Shown piece after piece: positions 1 through 8,900 of a DNA stretch of 16,825 bases. The stretch is taken from the NCBI GenBank assembly GCA_903832165.1, contig CAILAQ010000528.1:1-16825 (forward strand). Direction: 5' to 3'. A model generated the notes under the pieces. That model worked only from the letters and a program-made list of their open reading frames with translations, had not been told where the DNA came from and did not search any database. Source of the stretch: an uncultured Bacteroidota bacterium. GTDB taxonomy: Bacteria; Bacteroidota; Bacteroidia; Bacteroidales; UBA12481. Position 1 is the first letter of the stretch. Every line of letters begins with the position of its first letter. Both the position numbers and the translations under genes were made by a program.

Positions 1-553
1 AATCAACAGACTTGCCGGTTCCATAAATGATTGCCTTTGATTTTGTAAGGAAGCCACCGAATTCTGTCAGAATAAAAATTACTATCAGAAATACAAGAAA
101 AGTTGAACCCATCACGCTCAGAAACCCGTTCACTGCATTGGCAGTCAATTGAAGAATTTTTGCCGGTTGAATGATACCTGACAGCTGATCGGCACTCATT
201 TTCACCCCATTCTGATTTAAAAACAGGATGATCGAATCCCCCATTTTACTGAGACTAACCTCATAATCTGCCACACTGCTTGAAAAGGACGACAGAGTTC
301 CGCCGATCATTAAAATAAACACTACAAAAAGCAGAACCAAAGCCAGAATAACAATCAGCAATGCAGCCGCGTGGGAGACTTTCCGCTTTTCGAGCCAGGC
401 TATTGGCTGGGCACAAATTATGCTGACAAAAAGAGCCAGTAAAAACGGAGTTATGACTGATTTGGCAAAGATTACTCCTGCAAAAATGATGACCAGCGCG
501 GCGGCAGGCACCAGGGGGGAAGTATCTGTAGTTCCGGCAGTTTTATTACTCAT
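1..553 (-). CDS. AI-2E family transporter (partial, C-terminus beyond left edge)
   Basis: This is an integral inner-membrane protein of the AI-2E/UPF0118 (PerM/TqsA-like) superfamily. The frame opens at ATG 553 and stays open for 184 codons to the window edge, so only the N-terminal half or so is present. The translation starts MSNKTAGTTDTSPLVPAA and has a hydrophobic hairpin at about residues 16-45 containing VITPFLLALFVSII, then QPIAWLEKRKVSHAAA. This is the usual family opening, in which a Pro-Phe-rich helix precedes a P-x-x-x-x-L-x-x-R-x-x-x-R/H-like turn. More helices follow at about residues 62-85 and 145-165. Members are proposed exporters of small molecules or ion antiporters, and the substrate cannot be read from sequence. 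It lies 61 bases downstream of the radical SAM gene on the same strand, so co-transcription is possible. No good promoter was seen in that gap. Confidence 0.82.
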   Translation of the reverse strand, partial: MSNKTAGTTDTSPLVPAAALVIIFAGVIFAKSVITPFLLALFVSIICAQPIAWLEKRKVSHAAALLIVILALVLLFVVFILMIGGTLSSFSSSVADYEVSLSKMGDSIILFLNQNGVKMSADQLSGIIQPAKILQLTANAVNGFLSVMGSTFLVFLIVIFILTEFGGFLTKSKAIIYGTGKSVD

Positions 554-614
554 ATCAGCAGTTTTTTAGGTTTGTTGGAAACTTCATAAAAATACCAATT
601 TTTGCTGACAGTCA

Positions 615-1496
615 CTAAAACAGGCTAAGCTGTGGATCCGCCGACATTTCCGGGGACACTTCCGGAGGAGTGAATTCGGGCCATGGACCAAATTCCGATT
701 TTAACCTCCGGATGAGAGGGCGCAAACTGGATTTATATAATTCATCGGCATTGGCACCCGGATAAATTTCGGTGATTTTTTGAAGGTGACCAGGAAAATT
801 CTGCCGGATAGCTTTCATAAAAGGGTCGCGGGTGCTGCCCCGAAGGTGTAACGTTCCTGTTTCCACAAAATTTGCCCCGTTTTTCCTGGCCAGCTCAAAT
901 ATTCCACGGAGATTTTCCTCAGAATCGGTCAGAAGTGGAATTATCGGCATTATCAGAACGCCCGTGCGGCACCCGGCTTTAGAAAAATCAGCGAGCATAT
1001 TCAAACGATCTGCGGCCGAAGCTGAATCAGGCTCAGTGACCTTGCGAATGTTTTCCTCAAGAGTAGAAACCGAAACAAAAATATCCACCTGAACAAGTTT
1101 GGCGAGTTCACTGATCAGATCGATATCGCGGAGCGGCAATATTGATTTAGTGACAATGACCAATGGATTCCGATGTTTAATAAATATCCGCAAAACCTCG
1201 GGCATCAACCTGTTTTCAACTTCTGCAGACTGATAGGCATCGGTCACACCACCAAGATTGACCGGCAATTTTTTCCAGCTTTTTCGCGACATCTCCCGGT
1301 CGAGTACCTCCGCAATATTAGTTTTCACGTAGATATCGCTGAAAAAGTCGGGATCATCCAGATATCGATGGGAATATCGTGCAAAACAATACACACAGCC
1401 ATGTCCGCAACCTCTGTAAATATTAACATCCCAGTTGGTTGCGAAGGTCTGCTCATGGTAATGCAGCGCTGATTTTGCCTGAACTTCTCTGATCAC
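615..1496 (-). CDS. SPL-like radical SAM protein (Rv2578c/PA0069 type)
   Basis: This is a 293-residue radical SAM protein of the spore-photoproduct-lyase-like group. The iron-sulfur cluster motif CX3CX2C is C30-GHG-C34-VY-C37 in the context IYRGCGHGCVYCFARYSHRYL, typical of this group. The remaining core reads as a TIM-barrel: VNLGGVTDAYQSAE, PLVIVTKSILPLRD, VDIFVSVSTLEENIR and GVLIMPIIPLLTDSEEN. The start is GTG at 1496, preceded in frame by a stop, and the next in-frame Met lies after the cluster motif. GTG is therefore the only usable start, and the opening IREVQAKSAL fits the family. The true substrate of these non-sporulation homologues is not established. Spore photoproduct repair is unlikely in this phylum. 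The gene is divergent from GH92 and probably first in a two-gene transcript with the AI-2E gene. Confidence 0.88.
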   Translation of the reverse strand: MIREVQAKSALHYHEQTFATNWDVNIYRGCGHGCVYCFARYSHRYLDDPDFFSDIYVKTNIAEVLDREMSRKSWKKLPVNLGGVTDAYQSAEVENRLMPEVLRIFIKHRNPLVIVTKSILPLRDIDLISELAKLVQVDIFVSVSTLEENIRKVTEPDSASAADRLNMLADFSKAGCRTGVLIMPIIPLLTDSEENLRGIFELARKNGANFVETGTLHLRGSTRDPFMKAIRQNFPGHLQKITEIYPGANADELYKSSLRPLIRRLKSEFGPWPEFTPPEVSPEMSADPQLSLF

Positions 1497-1545
1497 TTTT
1501 TAATCAAGATAATGCCAACAATATAATATTTCCCTTGAAAGAGTT

Positions 1546-1580
1546 GTCATCCCCGCGAAGGCGCAGCCGGAGGCGGGGAC
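1546..1580. repeat. GC-rich palindromic intergenic repeat with hairpin
   Basis: In the gap between the divergent radical SAM and GH92 genes, GTCATCCCCGCGAAGGC is followed by GGCGGGGAC. A 6-bp stem, CCCCGC 1551-1556 with GCGGGG 1573-1578, is extended by T1550-A1579. A smaller GGC/GCC stem (1560-1562 with 1566-1568) forms inside it. The GTCATCCCCGCGAAGGCGGGG pattern resembles a short palindrome scattered through many bacterial genomes. It is GC-rich against AT-rich flanks and has no U-tract, so it is not a standard terminator. Confidence 0.5.
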
Positions 1581-1652
1581 CCCTTCCCCAACCATGAATT
1601 TACCCAATAGCATTCCCAATATTTGTCTAATTTTACCTCAAATTACCTTTCA

Positions 1653-3938
1653 ATGTTCAAGCCATATCTCGCAGCAGGAATTCTTTTCCTCTTAACCTCA
1701 GCCACTCTTTCCGCCCAATCCGACAATGACCTTATCCGCTTTGTCAATCCGCTTGCCGGTACCTATAAAATGGGACATACTTTTCCGGGGGCAACAGTGC
1801 CTTTTGGATTCGTACAACTCAGCCCGGACACAGATACCATTGGATATGAGCTTAATGGCAAATATAATGGAGAGGTTTACCGGTACTGCGCCGGGTATCA
1901 ATATGATGATCCGACAATCGTCGGATTCAGCCACACCCATTTCAGCGGCACCGGCCACAGCGATCTGGGCGATTTTCTGATCATGCCAACTACCGGAGAA
2001 CTGAAAATGAACCCAGGAACCGACGACAAGCCGGGTTCAGGGTATCGTTCCAGGTTCAGTCACAGTGCAGAAAAAGCAGAACCTGACTATTATTCCGTGA
2101 TGCTCGACGACTATGGGATAAAAGCTGAACTCACCGCCACCACGCGTGTGGGTATACATAGATACACTTTCCCGAAGGCCGGTCCTGCCCATATCCTGCT
2201 CGACCTGATGTCAGGAATTTACAATTATCCCGATAAGAACGTGTGGACATTCCTGAGAGTGGAGAATGACACGCTGGTGACCGGATATCGCCAGACGAAC
2301 GGATGGGCCCGCACGCGGACGGTCTATTTTGCCATGAGCTTTTCGAAGCCCATCAGCCACTACGGCCAGCGTAAATATGACCAGTCGGTTTACAAAGGAT
2401 TCTGGAGAAAATTTGATGAAACAAAGGATTTTCCCGAGATGGCCGGCCGTCAGATCCGCACCTGGTTTGATTTCGACGTAAAAGACGGGGAAGCGGTGAT
2501 GGTAAAATTTTCCCTTTCACCGGTCAGCACAACCGGTGCCATAAAAAACCTCATTGCTGAAGCTCCGGGCTGGAATTTCGATGGTTTTCGCAAGCAAGGT
2601 CAGGAATCCTGGAATACGGAGTTGGGTAAAATCAGGGTTGAAACGACTAATGAAGAACAGAAACGGGTTTTCTACACTGCCCTTTATCACACTTTCCTGA
2701 GCCCGGTAACTTTTATGGATGTCGATGGCATGTACCGCGGTCTCGACCAGAACGATCATCAGGCCAAGGGGTTTACAAATTATACCGTATTTTCCTTATG
2801 GGATACCTATCGTGCGCTACATCCGCTTTTCAATATCATTCAGCCAAAGCGCAACGGCGACATGGCAAAATCGATGATGGCGCATTACGACCAGAGCGTG
2901 CAAAAAATGCTGCCGGTATGGTCGCACTTTGGGAATGAAAACTGGTGCATGATTGGCTACCACTCGGTTCCGGTGCTGGTAGACACTTATATCAAAGGAA
3001 ATCTCGATTATGATCCCAATAAGTTGCTCGATGCCATGGTAAAAACCGCTTCACATACCAGTTATGATGGGTTAGGGTATTATATGACGATGGGCTATGT
3101 GCCTGAAGACAAGAACAGTTCTTCAGTTTCAAAGACCATTGAATTCGCATATGACGACTGGTGCATCGCGGAATTTGCAAAAAAGATAAATAACATGGCC
3201 GTGTATGAACAGTTCAAGGGACGGTCGGAAAATTTTAAAAACGTTTATGACCCTGCCATTGGTTTCATGCGGCCGAAGCTTGCCGATGGCACCTGGAAAA
3301 AGGATTTCAGCACCATGAGTACCCATAACCAGGGATTTATCGAAGGAAATGCATGGACCTACAGCCTTTTTGTTCCTCACCAGGTGGATAGGATGATTGA
3401 AATGATGGGCGGTCCGAAAGTCTTTATCAGGCACCTCGATTCTCTTTTTACCATGAAGCTCGATGATTCATTTTTTGCTGAAACCGAAGATATTACGCGC
3501 GACGGCCTAATAGGCAATTATGTACACGGCAATGAACCCGGCCATCATATTCCATACCTGTATAACTGGGCCGGAGCTCCGAAGAAAACGCAGGAGCGGG
3601 TAAGGATGATCATGGAAACCATGTATCACGATGCCCCGGATGGTTTGTGCGGAAATGATGATGCCGGCCAGATGTCGGCCTGGTATGTATTCAGTGCACT
3701 CGGTTTTTACCCGGTTTGCCCCGGATCAGATCAGTATTCGATCGGCAGTCCGATGATACAATCAGCGAAACTAACTCTGGAGAACGGCAAAACTCTTGAA
3801 ATAGAAGCTGTTAACCAGTCATCTGAGAACATTCATGTGACAAAGGTTACTGTAAACGGAGTGAATATCAGGCGGAACTACCTCACTCACAAGGAAATTA
3901 TCAGCGGAGGGAAAATAACCTTTGTGATGGGAAAATAA
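1653..3938 (+). CDS. Secreted GH92 alpha-mannosidase
   Basis: GH92 enzymes are calcium-dependent, inverting exo-alpha-mannosidases that trim N-glycans and mannans. This one is 761 residues, about the usual length. ATG 1653 opens a signal peptide (MFKPYLAAGILFLLTSATLSA then QSDN); an in-frame TTG at 1623 would add ten polar residues before it. No lipobox Cys is present, so the protein is probably periplasmic. Family landmarks are RFVNPLAGT near the mature N-terminus, GFSHTHFSGTGHSDLGD, FSLWDTYRALHPL, GFIEGNAWTY (E564), EPGHHIPYLYNWAGAP and GNDDAGQMSAWYVFSALGFYPV (G667 onward). By family knowledge the acid is a Glu and the base an Asp in the last motif, here probably D670. The usual PHD after EGNAW reads PHQ here. 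The gene heads the mannosidase-rich region, and the next gene starts 50 bases downstream. Confidence 0.93.
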   Translation: MFKPYLAAGILFLLTSATLSAQSDNDLIRFVNPLAGTYKMGHTFPGATVPFGFVQLSPDTDTIGYELNGKYNGEVYRYCAGYQYDDPTIVGFSHTHFSGTGHSDLGDFLIMPTTGELKMNPGTDDKPGSGYRSRFSHSAEKAEPDYYSVMLDDYGIKAELTATTRVGIHRYTFPKAGPAHILLDLMSGIYNYPDKNVWTFLRVENDTLVTGYRQTNGWARTRTVYFAMSFSKPISHYGQRKYDQSVYKGFWRKFDETKDFPEMAGRQIRTWFDFDVKDGEAVMVKFSLSPVSTTGAIKNLIAEAPGWNFDGFRKQGQESWNTELGKIRVETTNEEQKRVFYTALYHTFLSPVTFMDVDGMYRGLDQNDHQAKGFTNYTVFSLWDTYRALHPLFNIIQPKRNGDMAKSMMAHYDQSVQKMLPVWSHFGNENWCMIGYHSVPVLVDTYIKGNLDYDPNKLLDAMVKTASHTSYDGLGYYMTMGYVPEDKNSSSVSKTIEFAYDDWCIAEFAKKINNMAVYEQFKGRSENFKNVYDPAIGFMRPKLADGTWKKDFSTMSTHNQGFIEGNAWTYSLFVPHQVDRMIEMMGGPKVFIRHLDSLFTMKLDDSFFAETEDITRDGLIGNYVHGNEPGHHIPYLYNWAGAPKKTQERVRMIMETMYHDAPDGLCGNDDAGQMSAWYVFSALGFYPVCPGSDQYSIGSPMIQSAKLTLENGKTLEIEAVNQSSENIHVTKVTVNGVNIRRNYLTHKEIISGGKITFVMGK

Positions 3939-3988
3939 TTTTTGTTTATTTTTATAGGTGTAATCCACCACCTGTAAATCTAAATATT

Positions 3989-4690
3989 ATGAAGTCACGC
4001 AAATTTATTTTGGTATCCGCGATTTTTGGGATCTTGCTGTCACAGAGTGCGGTTTTCGGTCAGAAATCCAATTCCGTATTTTATTATCCGGTCAAATCAG
4101 TCGTCATTGAATATGCGCATACCGGATCGGCCACAGGTACTGAAACCTGGTACATGGACAACAATGGCAAGCTGTCGGCACGGTATACAGAGCTCACCGA
4201 AAAATCCTTCGGCTCCACCACCAAGACCAGTCAGGTGGTTATTCAGAAGGATTCTGTTTTTTACACCATCGACCTGATCAATAAGACAGGCCTGAAGCAA
4301 ACGGTCCATATCGATCAGGCGGACATTGACAAGTGGGGTAAAAACCCTGAAGAAGCCTGGACAAACATGGGTTTCAAGAAAGTTGGTGATGAAACGATTC
4401 TCGGAAAGCCCTGTCAGATCTGGGAAGGCATGTCGACCAAATCATGGATCTGGCAGAATTTCGTGCTGAAAACCGAAATCGACCTGTTTGGAAAAAGCAC
4501 CGTTGAGGCTAAAAAGATAGATATCGGTGGAACTATCGATAAATCAAAATTTGAAATTCCGGCAGATATAAAAATGGAAGAATCCGTTATCAATGCAGGC
4601 GATCCGGTTTTCGACAGCCTTGGAAAGGGATTGGAAAGAGGGCTTAATGATCTGAAAGACATGTTTGGGCCAAAGAAAAAGAAGAAATAA
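3989..4690 (+). CDS. Small secreted protein of unknown function
   Basis: This 233-residue protein has a clear signal peptide: MKSRKF, a hydrophobic stretch ILVSAIFGILLSQSAV, then FGQ with cleavage near residue 24-25. The mature part is beta-rich with short motifs such as YAHTGSATGTETWYMDNNG, GFKKVGDETILGKPCQIWEG and KFEIPADIKMEE. The GxKxxGxETIxGxxCxxWE pattern recalls DUF4412-like or LolA-like periplasmic proteins, but I cannot assign a family firmly. The protein has one Cys, in KPCQIWEG. The C-terminus ends in a run of lysines (GPKKKKK). The gene lies 50 bases after GH92 on the same strand and may be co-transcribed with it. The next gene, the ATPase, is separated by a large inverted repeat. 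No enzymatic motif is visible, so a binding or structural role is a guess. Confidence 0.8.
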   Translation: MKSRKFILVSAIFGILLSQSAVFGQKSNSVFYYPVKSVVIEYAHTGSATGTETWYMDNNGKLSARYTELTEKSFGSTTKTSQVVIQKDSVFYTIDLINKTGLKQTVHIDQADIDKWGKNPEEAWTNMGFKKVGDETILGKPCQIWEGMSTKSWIWQNFVLKTEIDLFGKSTVEAKKIDIGGTIDKSKFEIPADIKMEESVINAGDPVFDSLGKGLERGLNDLKDMFGPKKKKK

Positions 4691-4711
4691 AAATCATCTG
4701 GAGCTTTCATT

Positions 4712-4756
4712 CATATTGTGTAATATTAAAGTCGTACTTTAATATTGTACAATATG
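4712..4756. promoter_or_regulatory. 21-bp-arm inverted repeat spanning the ATPase start codon
   Basis: The arms are 4712-4732 and 4736-4756, with CGT between them. Nineteen of 21 positions are complementary in DNA, and the two exceptions (4720/4748 and 4721/4747) would be G-U pairs in RNA, so a transcript could form an unbroken 21-bp stem. The right arm ends on the ATG (4754-4756). It also contains a separate perfect 14-bp palindrome at 4742-4755, centred on TTGTACAA. A weak Bacteroidota promoter match lies inside: TTG 4716-4718, 21 bases, then TAATATTG 4740-4747. This could be an operator or an mRNA hairpin limiting translation of the ATPase. Confidence 0.7.
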
Positions 4757-5929
4757 GCTTATTTACCAAGAACTATTGAGAAAGAAGCAATCCTTCTCTC
4801 AAAAAATTATTCGGTACTGACCATCACCGGACCCCGTCAATCAGGTAAGACCACATTGGCACGCCATCTGTTCAGGGAATTGCCATATTTCAGTTTTGAA
4901 AACCCGGATGTCAGGAACTTTGCCACAAACGATCCCCGGAGATTTTTCGATCAGCTTCCGAAGGGAGCAATTCTCGATGAGGTGCATCATATTCCTGAAA
5001 TGCTCTCCTATTTACAACAGATTGCAGATGACAATGATGGCGAAGTTTTATTTGTTTTGACAGGAAGCAATCACTTTTCCGTCATGGAAAAAATAACACA
5101 GTCGCTGGCCGGGAGAACAGGAATTTTAAAGCTGTTGCCATTTTCAATAACCGAGACAGCAGCGGCAGGTTTGTCAGCAACTGATGAAATGATTTATAAA
5201 GGGTTCTATCCGAAGGTCCACACCCGGGATCTTTCTCCGACCAAAATCTATCGTAATTACTATGAAACCTATTTGCAGAAGGATGTTCGCCAGCTAATTC
5301 AGATAAAGGATCTCAACCTGTTCGACAAATTTGTCCGGATATGCGCCGGGCGGATTGGAAGCCTTTTGAATACTTCGGCTCTGGCCAATGAAACGGGCGT
5401 ATCTGATCCTACAATCAAATCATGGTTATCGGTTCTCCAGGCCTCCTATATTGCCTATCTCCTTCCGCCATTTTATGAAAACATACGTAAGCGGATGGTC
5501 AAGTCGCCCAAGTTTTACTTTTACGATGTGGGCCTGGCCTCCTACCTTCTAGGCATTACCGATCCGGTTATGGTAAGCCGGGATCCACTGAGGGGATCAT
5601 TATTTGAGAATATGGTAATTATTGAGATGATAAAGCATCAGTTCAATACCGGGTTGGATCAACCGCTTTTCTTTTACAGGGACAATCACAGCAATGAAAT
5701 CGACCTCATTGTTAAGAAGGCAGATCAGATCCAGGCGATAGAAATAAAATCTGCTCAAACATTTAATCCGGGGTTTCTAAAAGGATTAAACCATTTAACC
5801 AAATTATTCCCGGGGCGCGTTATCAGCGAGCACCTTGTTTATGACGGGAGTATGGAACAAACAGGCGCCAGATCGATCCTGAATTTCAGAACTTTCTCCA
5901 GCTTGCTGCATGAATCATTCCACGTTTGA
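4754..5929 (+). CDS. AAA ATPase with C-terminal DUF4143 domain
   Basis: This is a 391-residue cytoplasmic ATPase. Walker A is GPRQSGKT at residues 26-33 (K32). Walker B is GAILDEVHH with D75 and E76. The sensor-like motif TGSNHFS is followed by QSLAGRTGILKLLPFS, a hallmark of this family. The C-terminal half contains RNYYETYLQKDVRQL, a winged-helix-like stretch (ALANETGVSDPTIKSWLSVL) and a DUF4143 lobe with NEIDLIV (D317) and AIEIKS (E330, K332). D-x(12)-E-x-K fits a PD-(D/E)XK-type nuclease fold, though activity is not shown. Function is unknown for the family. ATG 4754 is preferred over an in-frame TTG at 4745. The gene ends 15 bases before the GH38-like gene. It separates two mannosidase genes and looks like an insert unrelated to sugar use. 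Confidence 0.9.
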   Translation: MAYLPRTIEKEAILLSKNYSVLTITGPRQSGKTTLARHLFRELPYFSFENPDVRNFATNDPRRFFDQLPKGAILDEVHHIPEMLSYLQQIADDNDGEVLFVLTGSNHFSVMEKITQSLAGRTGILKLLPFSITETAAAGLSATDEMIYKGFYPKVHTRDLSPTKIYRNYYETYLQKDVRQLIQIKDLNLFDKFVRICAGRIGSLLNTSALANETGVSDPTIKSWLSVLQASYIAYLLPPFYENIRKRMVKSPKFYFYDVGLASYLLGITDPVMVSRDPLRGSLFENMVIIEMIKHQFNTGLDQPLFFYRDNHSNEIDLIVKKADQIQAIEIKSAQTFNPGFLKGLNHLTKLFPGRVISEHLVYDGSMEQTGARSILNFRTFSSLLHESFHV

Positions 5930-5944
5930 CCATAAGCTTATCCC

Positions 5945-8900
5945 ATGAGAACCAATTTCATGACTTTGCTGATAATAATAGCCGCTTTTCAGGCTATACC
6001 GAATCCATCCTTTTCCCAGAGCAAGGAATTGATTTCGGTTCGGTCGACCTCTCTGGTGATGCGCTCCATCGACGGTGACCGCCAGGTTTGTGTTGCTGAA
6101 ATTAATAGTCCGGTAACGGGATCCTGCACGCTGGAAGTTGCGATTCCAGGCAGGCCATTGATAAAAATGGCGGAGCCTCCGCTCAATCAGAAAATAACTT
6201 TTACCGTTCCGGTGATTGAAGTCGAAACCATGGTGACGGCGCGCATCAGGCAATCAGGGAAAATAATTTCAGAATCGAAGTCTGCCCTCAAGCCTCCTAA
6301 AAAGTGGACTGTATATGACGTTCAGGTGTCGCATCACGATCTTGGCTATGCCGATTATTATCACATGATGCGGCGGGATGTGAGGGAATGGGGCATTGAG
6401 CTGGCGCTTGAAAATTGCCGGCTTACGGACAGCTGGCCAAAGGAGAGCCGTTTTCACTGGACTGTAGAGACGAGCGAACCGATGACCGGGTTTCTGCAGT
6501 ATCAGCCCGACAGTGTAATTGCGGAGCTTACCCGCAGGATAAAAGAGGGTCGGATTGAGCTTGGCGGACTGCATAATTCCGTATCCACCGAACATATGAG
6601 TTATGAAGTTCTGGCGCGTGCCTTTTACACCCCTAACCGATATATTGTTGACTGGATGGGAATTCCTCCATCAAAAACCGCACTGGATACTGATGTGGTA
6701 GGATTTGTGCGATCGCTTCCACTGTTTACCAAGGAGGCTGATATCCCTTACTTCATGATGGGGATCAATTCGTCGGTGGTGGCTTTCGACCAGGCATACC
6801 GGGATGCTGCTTACTATTGGAAGGCTCAGGATAACGACCCGAAGATGACCCTCTTTAAGACCTGGCCCTATTATTCTCCAGACCGGCTCGTTGCTTATAA
6901 TTCCGAAGAAATTTCGTCACTACTGGGCCGATATGAGTCGAGGCAGGATTACCCATACGGCTGCATTTTATCTGAGGACAGTTATGATTTCGGCTTGCCG
7001 GAGATGACGAATGTGGAAAAGATAAAATCATGGAATTCGAAATTTTCCAATCCCGTTATAGTTTCCGCAACCATGTCGATGTTTTTCGATGACATTGCTT
7101 CGCAGAAGAATCTTAAGGAATTTACGGTTTACGACAAGGATGCTCCCAATGCCTGGGCCGATGAGGATTTGGCGGATGCCCGTCTGGAAAGTGATGCCCG
7201 GTTCCTCGGCTACCGTATTCCCGGCGTGGAGAAGCTGGCCACCATGGTTACGGCAACCGGCGGCGGGAGGTACCCGTGGAGCGACCTTTATCAGGCCTAT
7301 AACCGGTTGCTGATGTATCATGAGCATACTGACGGCGCCTATGCCGAAGGTCCTATTTATGTACCGCCATCGCTGAAGGACAGCACAGCGGCCAACGCAA
7401 ATTATTATGAGGTGGAGCAGGGCATGCACCGGTCGCTGGTGAGTGAAAGCCGGGAATATCTTGAGAAAGCAGAAACGGTGGCGATTGGCTCACTGAAGAA
7501 ACTCATAACAACCGGTAAAGAAACTACCCTGGCAGTCTACAACCCACTGAATTATGTACGCACCGACGTAGTGACCTTCAATGCGCCGGGCGGCGAGGGG
7601 GGGTGGCAGCTGTACGACAATACCACCGCCCGGACGGTGGCCTGCCAGAAATGGCCGGATGGAACACTGTTTTTTGTGGCCACCGATGTGCCTCAATCCG
7701 GGTACAAAACTTACTCGATCCGGCCCGATCCGAAAGTTGTTCCGGCAGCCGCCAAGACTATGGCCGGCGAAGAAATACTTGAGAATAAGTACTACCGGCT
7801 CGTGTTCGACCCAAAGACCGGGGGAATAAAAAGCATCACCGACAAGGAGCTCGGCCGCGAACTCGTTGACCAGTCGGCCCCCACCAAATTCAATGAATAT
7901 CTTTACCAGCGCTACGAGACCGCACGCCACTCAGTGGCCCCTGTATCTTACACACCCGAAAAAGCCACACTCTCCTGCTTCCGGGGAACCCTGGCCGACA
8001 TGATGGTATCGAATGTAACTGCATTTGGATGCAATTTTATTACTCAATATGTTATTCTATATAATAACATTAAACGGATAGATTTTCTACTCAATATTGA
8101 TAAATCTCCATCGGGCCGGAGTCTGAATGACTTCCGTCAGGGGAATGCGAAAAATAAGGAAGCCCTGTTCTACAGCCTCCCATTTTCGGTACCTGGTTTT
8201 ACCATTCGTCACGAACTCCCGGGTGCCGTGGTGGAGCCCATTGCAGACCAGTTCGAAGGCTCATCAACCGACTATTACGGAATTCAGCATTTCACCGATT
8301 TGTCAAATAAAAATTTCGGCATCACACTGGCCACTGTCGACGCGCCGCTGGTGGAATACGGCAAACCCAGAGCTGCCAGTTGGGGTAAGCCCGACGGGTA
8401 TGAGCATAGTATGAAAAAATCAGAAAACAGCCGGGTGTACCTCTACCTGCTCAATAATATGTTCTTTACCAATATCCGGATGAGCCAGCCCGGACCAATG
8501 ACATTCCGCTGGTCGGTAAGGAGCCACCGGGGTAACTGGAAAAGCGGCGGGGCTTCCCGATTTGGCTGGGAGACTTCCCATCCCCTCGAGGCCATAATTT
8601 TGCCTGCAGAAAACCAGGGGCAATTGCCGGCAAATAGTTATTCATTTCTCGGCATCGATCGCGGGAATATCACCTGCACCACAATAAAGCCTGCCGAAGC
8701 TAACGGATCAGGAATTATCTGCCGCTTCTTCGAGCTCAACGGCGAAAAAACCACGGTGAATATCGATTTGCATTTTATTGGCAAAATCCGGCAAGCTAAT
8801 GAAACAAATCTGGTAGAAGCCGATCGGAATATTCCCGTAACAGTGACCGGTAACAACAGGATTACGCTTACCATCCCTCCGCATGGCATCCGGACAATCA

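Noticed and set aside
1623..1652. In-frame TTG start of GH92
   Set aside because: It would put ten polar residues before a good signal peptide that starts at ATG 1653.
4745..4753. TTG start for the ATPase
   Set aside because: ATG 4754 is only three codons later and is a standard start; the TTG lies within the palindrome.
7490..7930. 146-residue minus-strand ORF inside the GH38-like gene
   Set aside because: It is opposite a well-supported gene with no domain or start evidence; a shadow frame.
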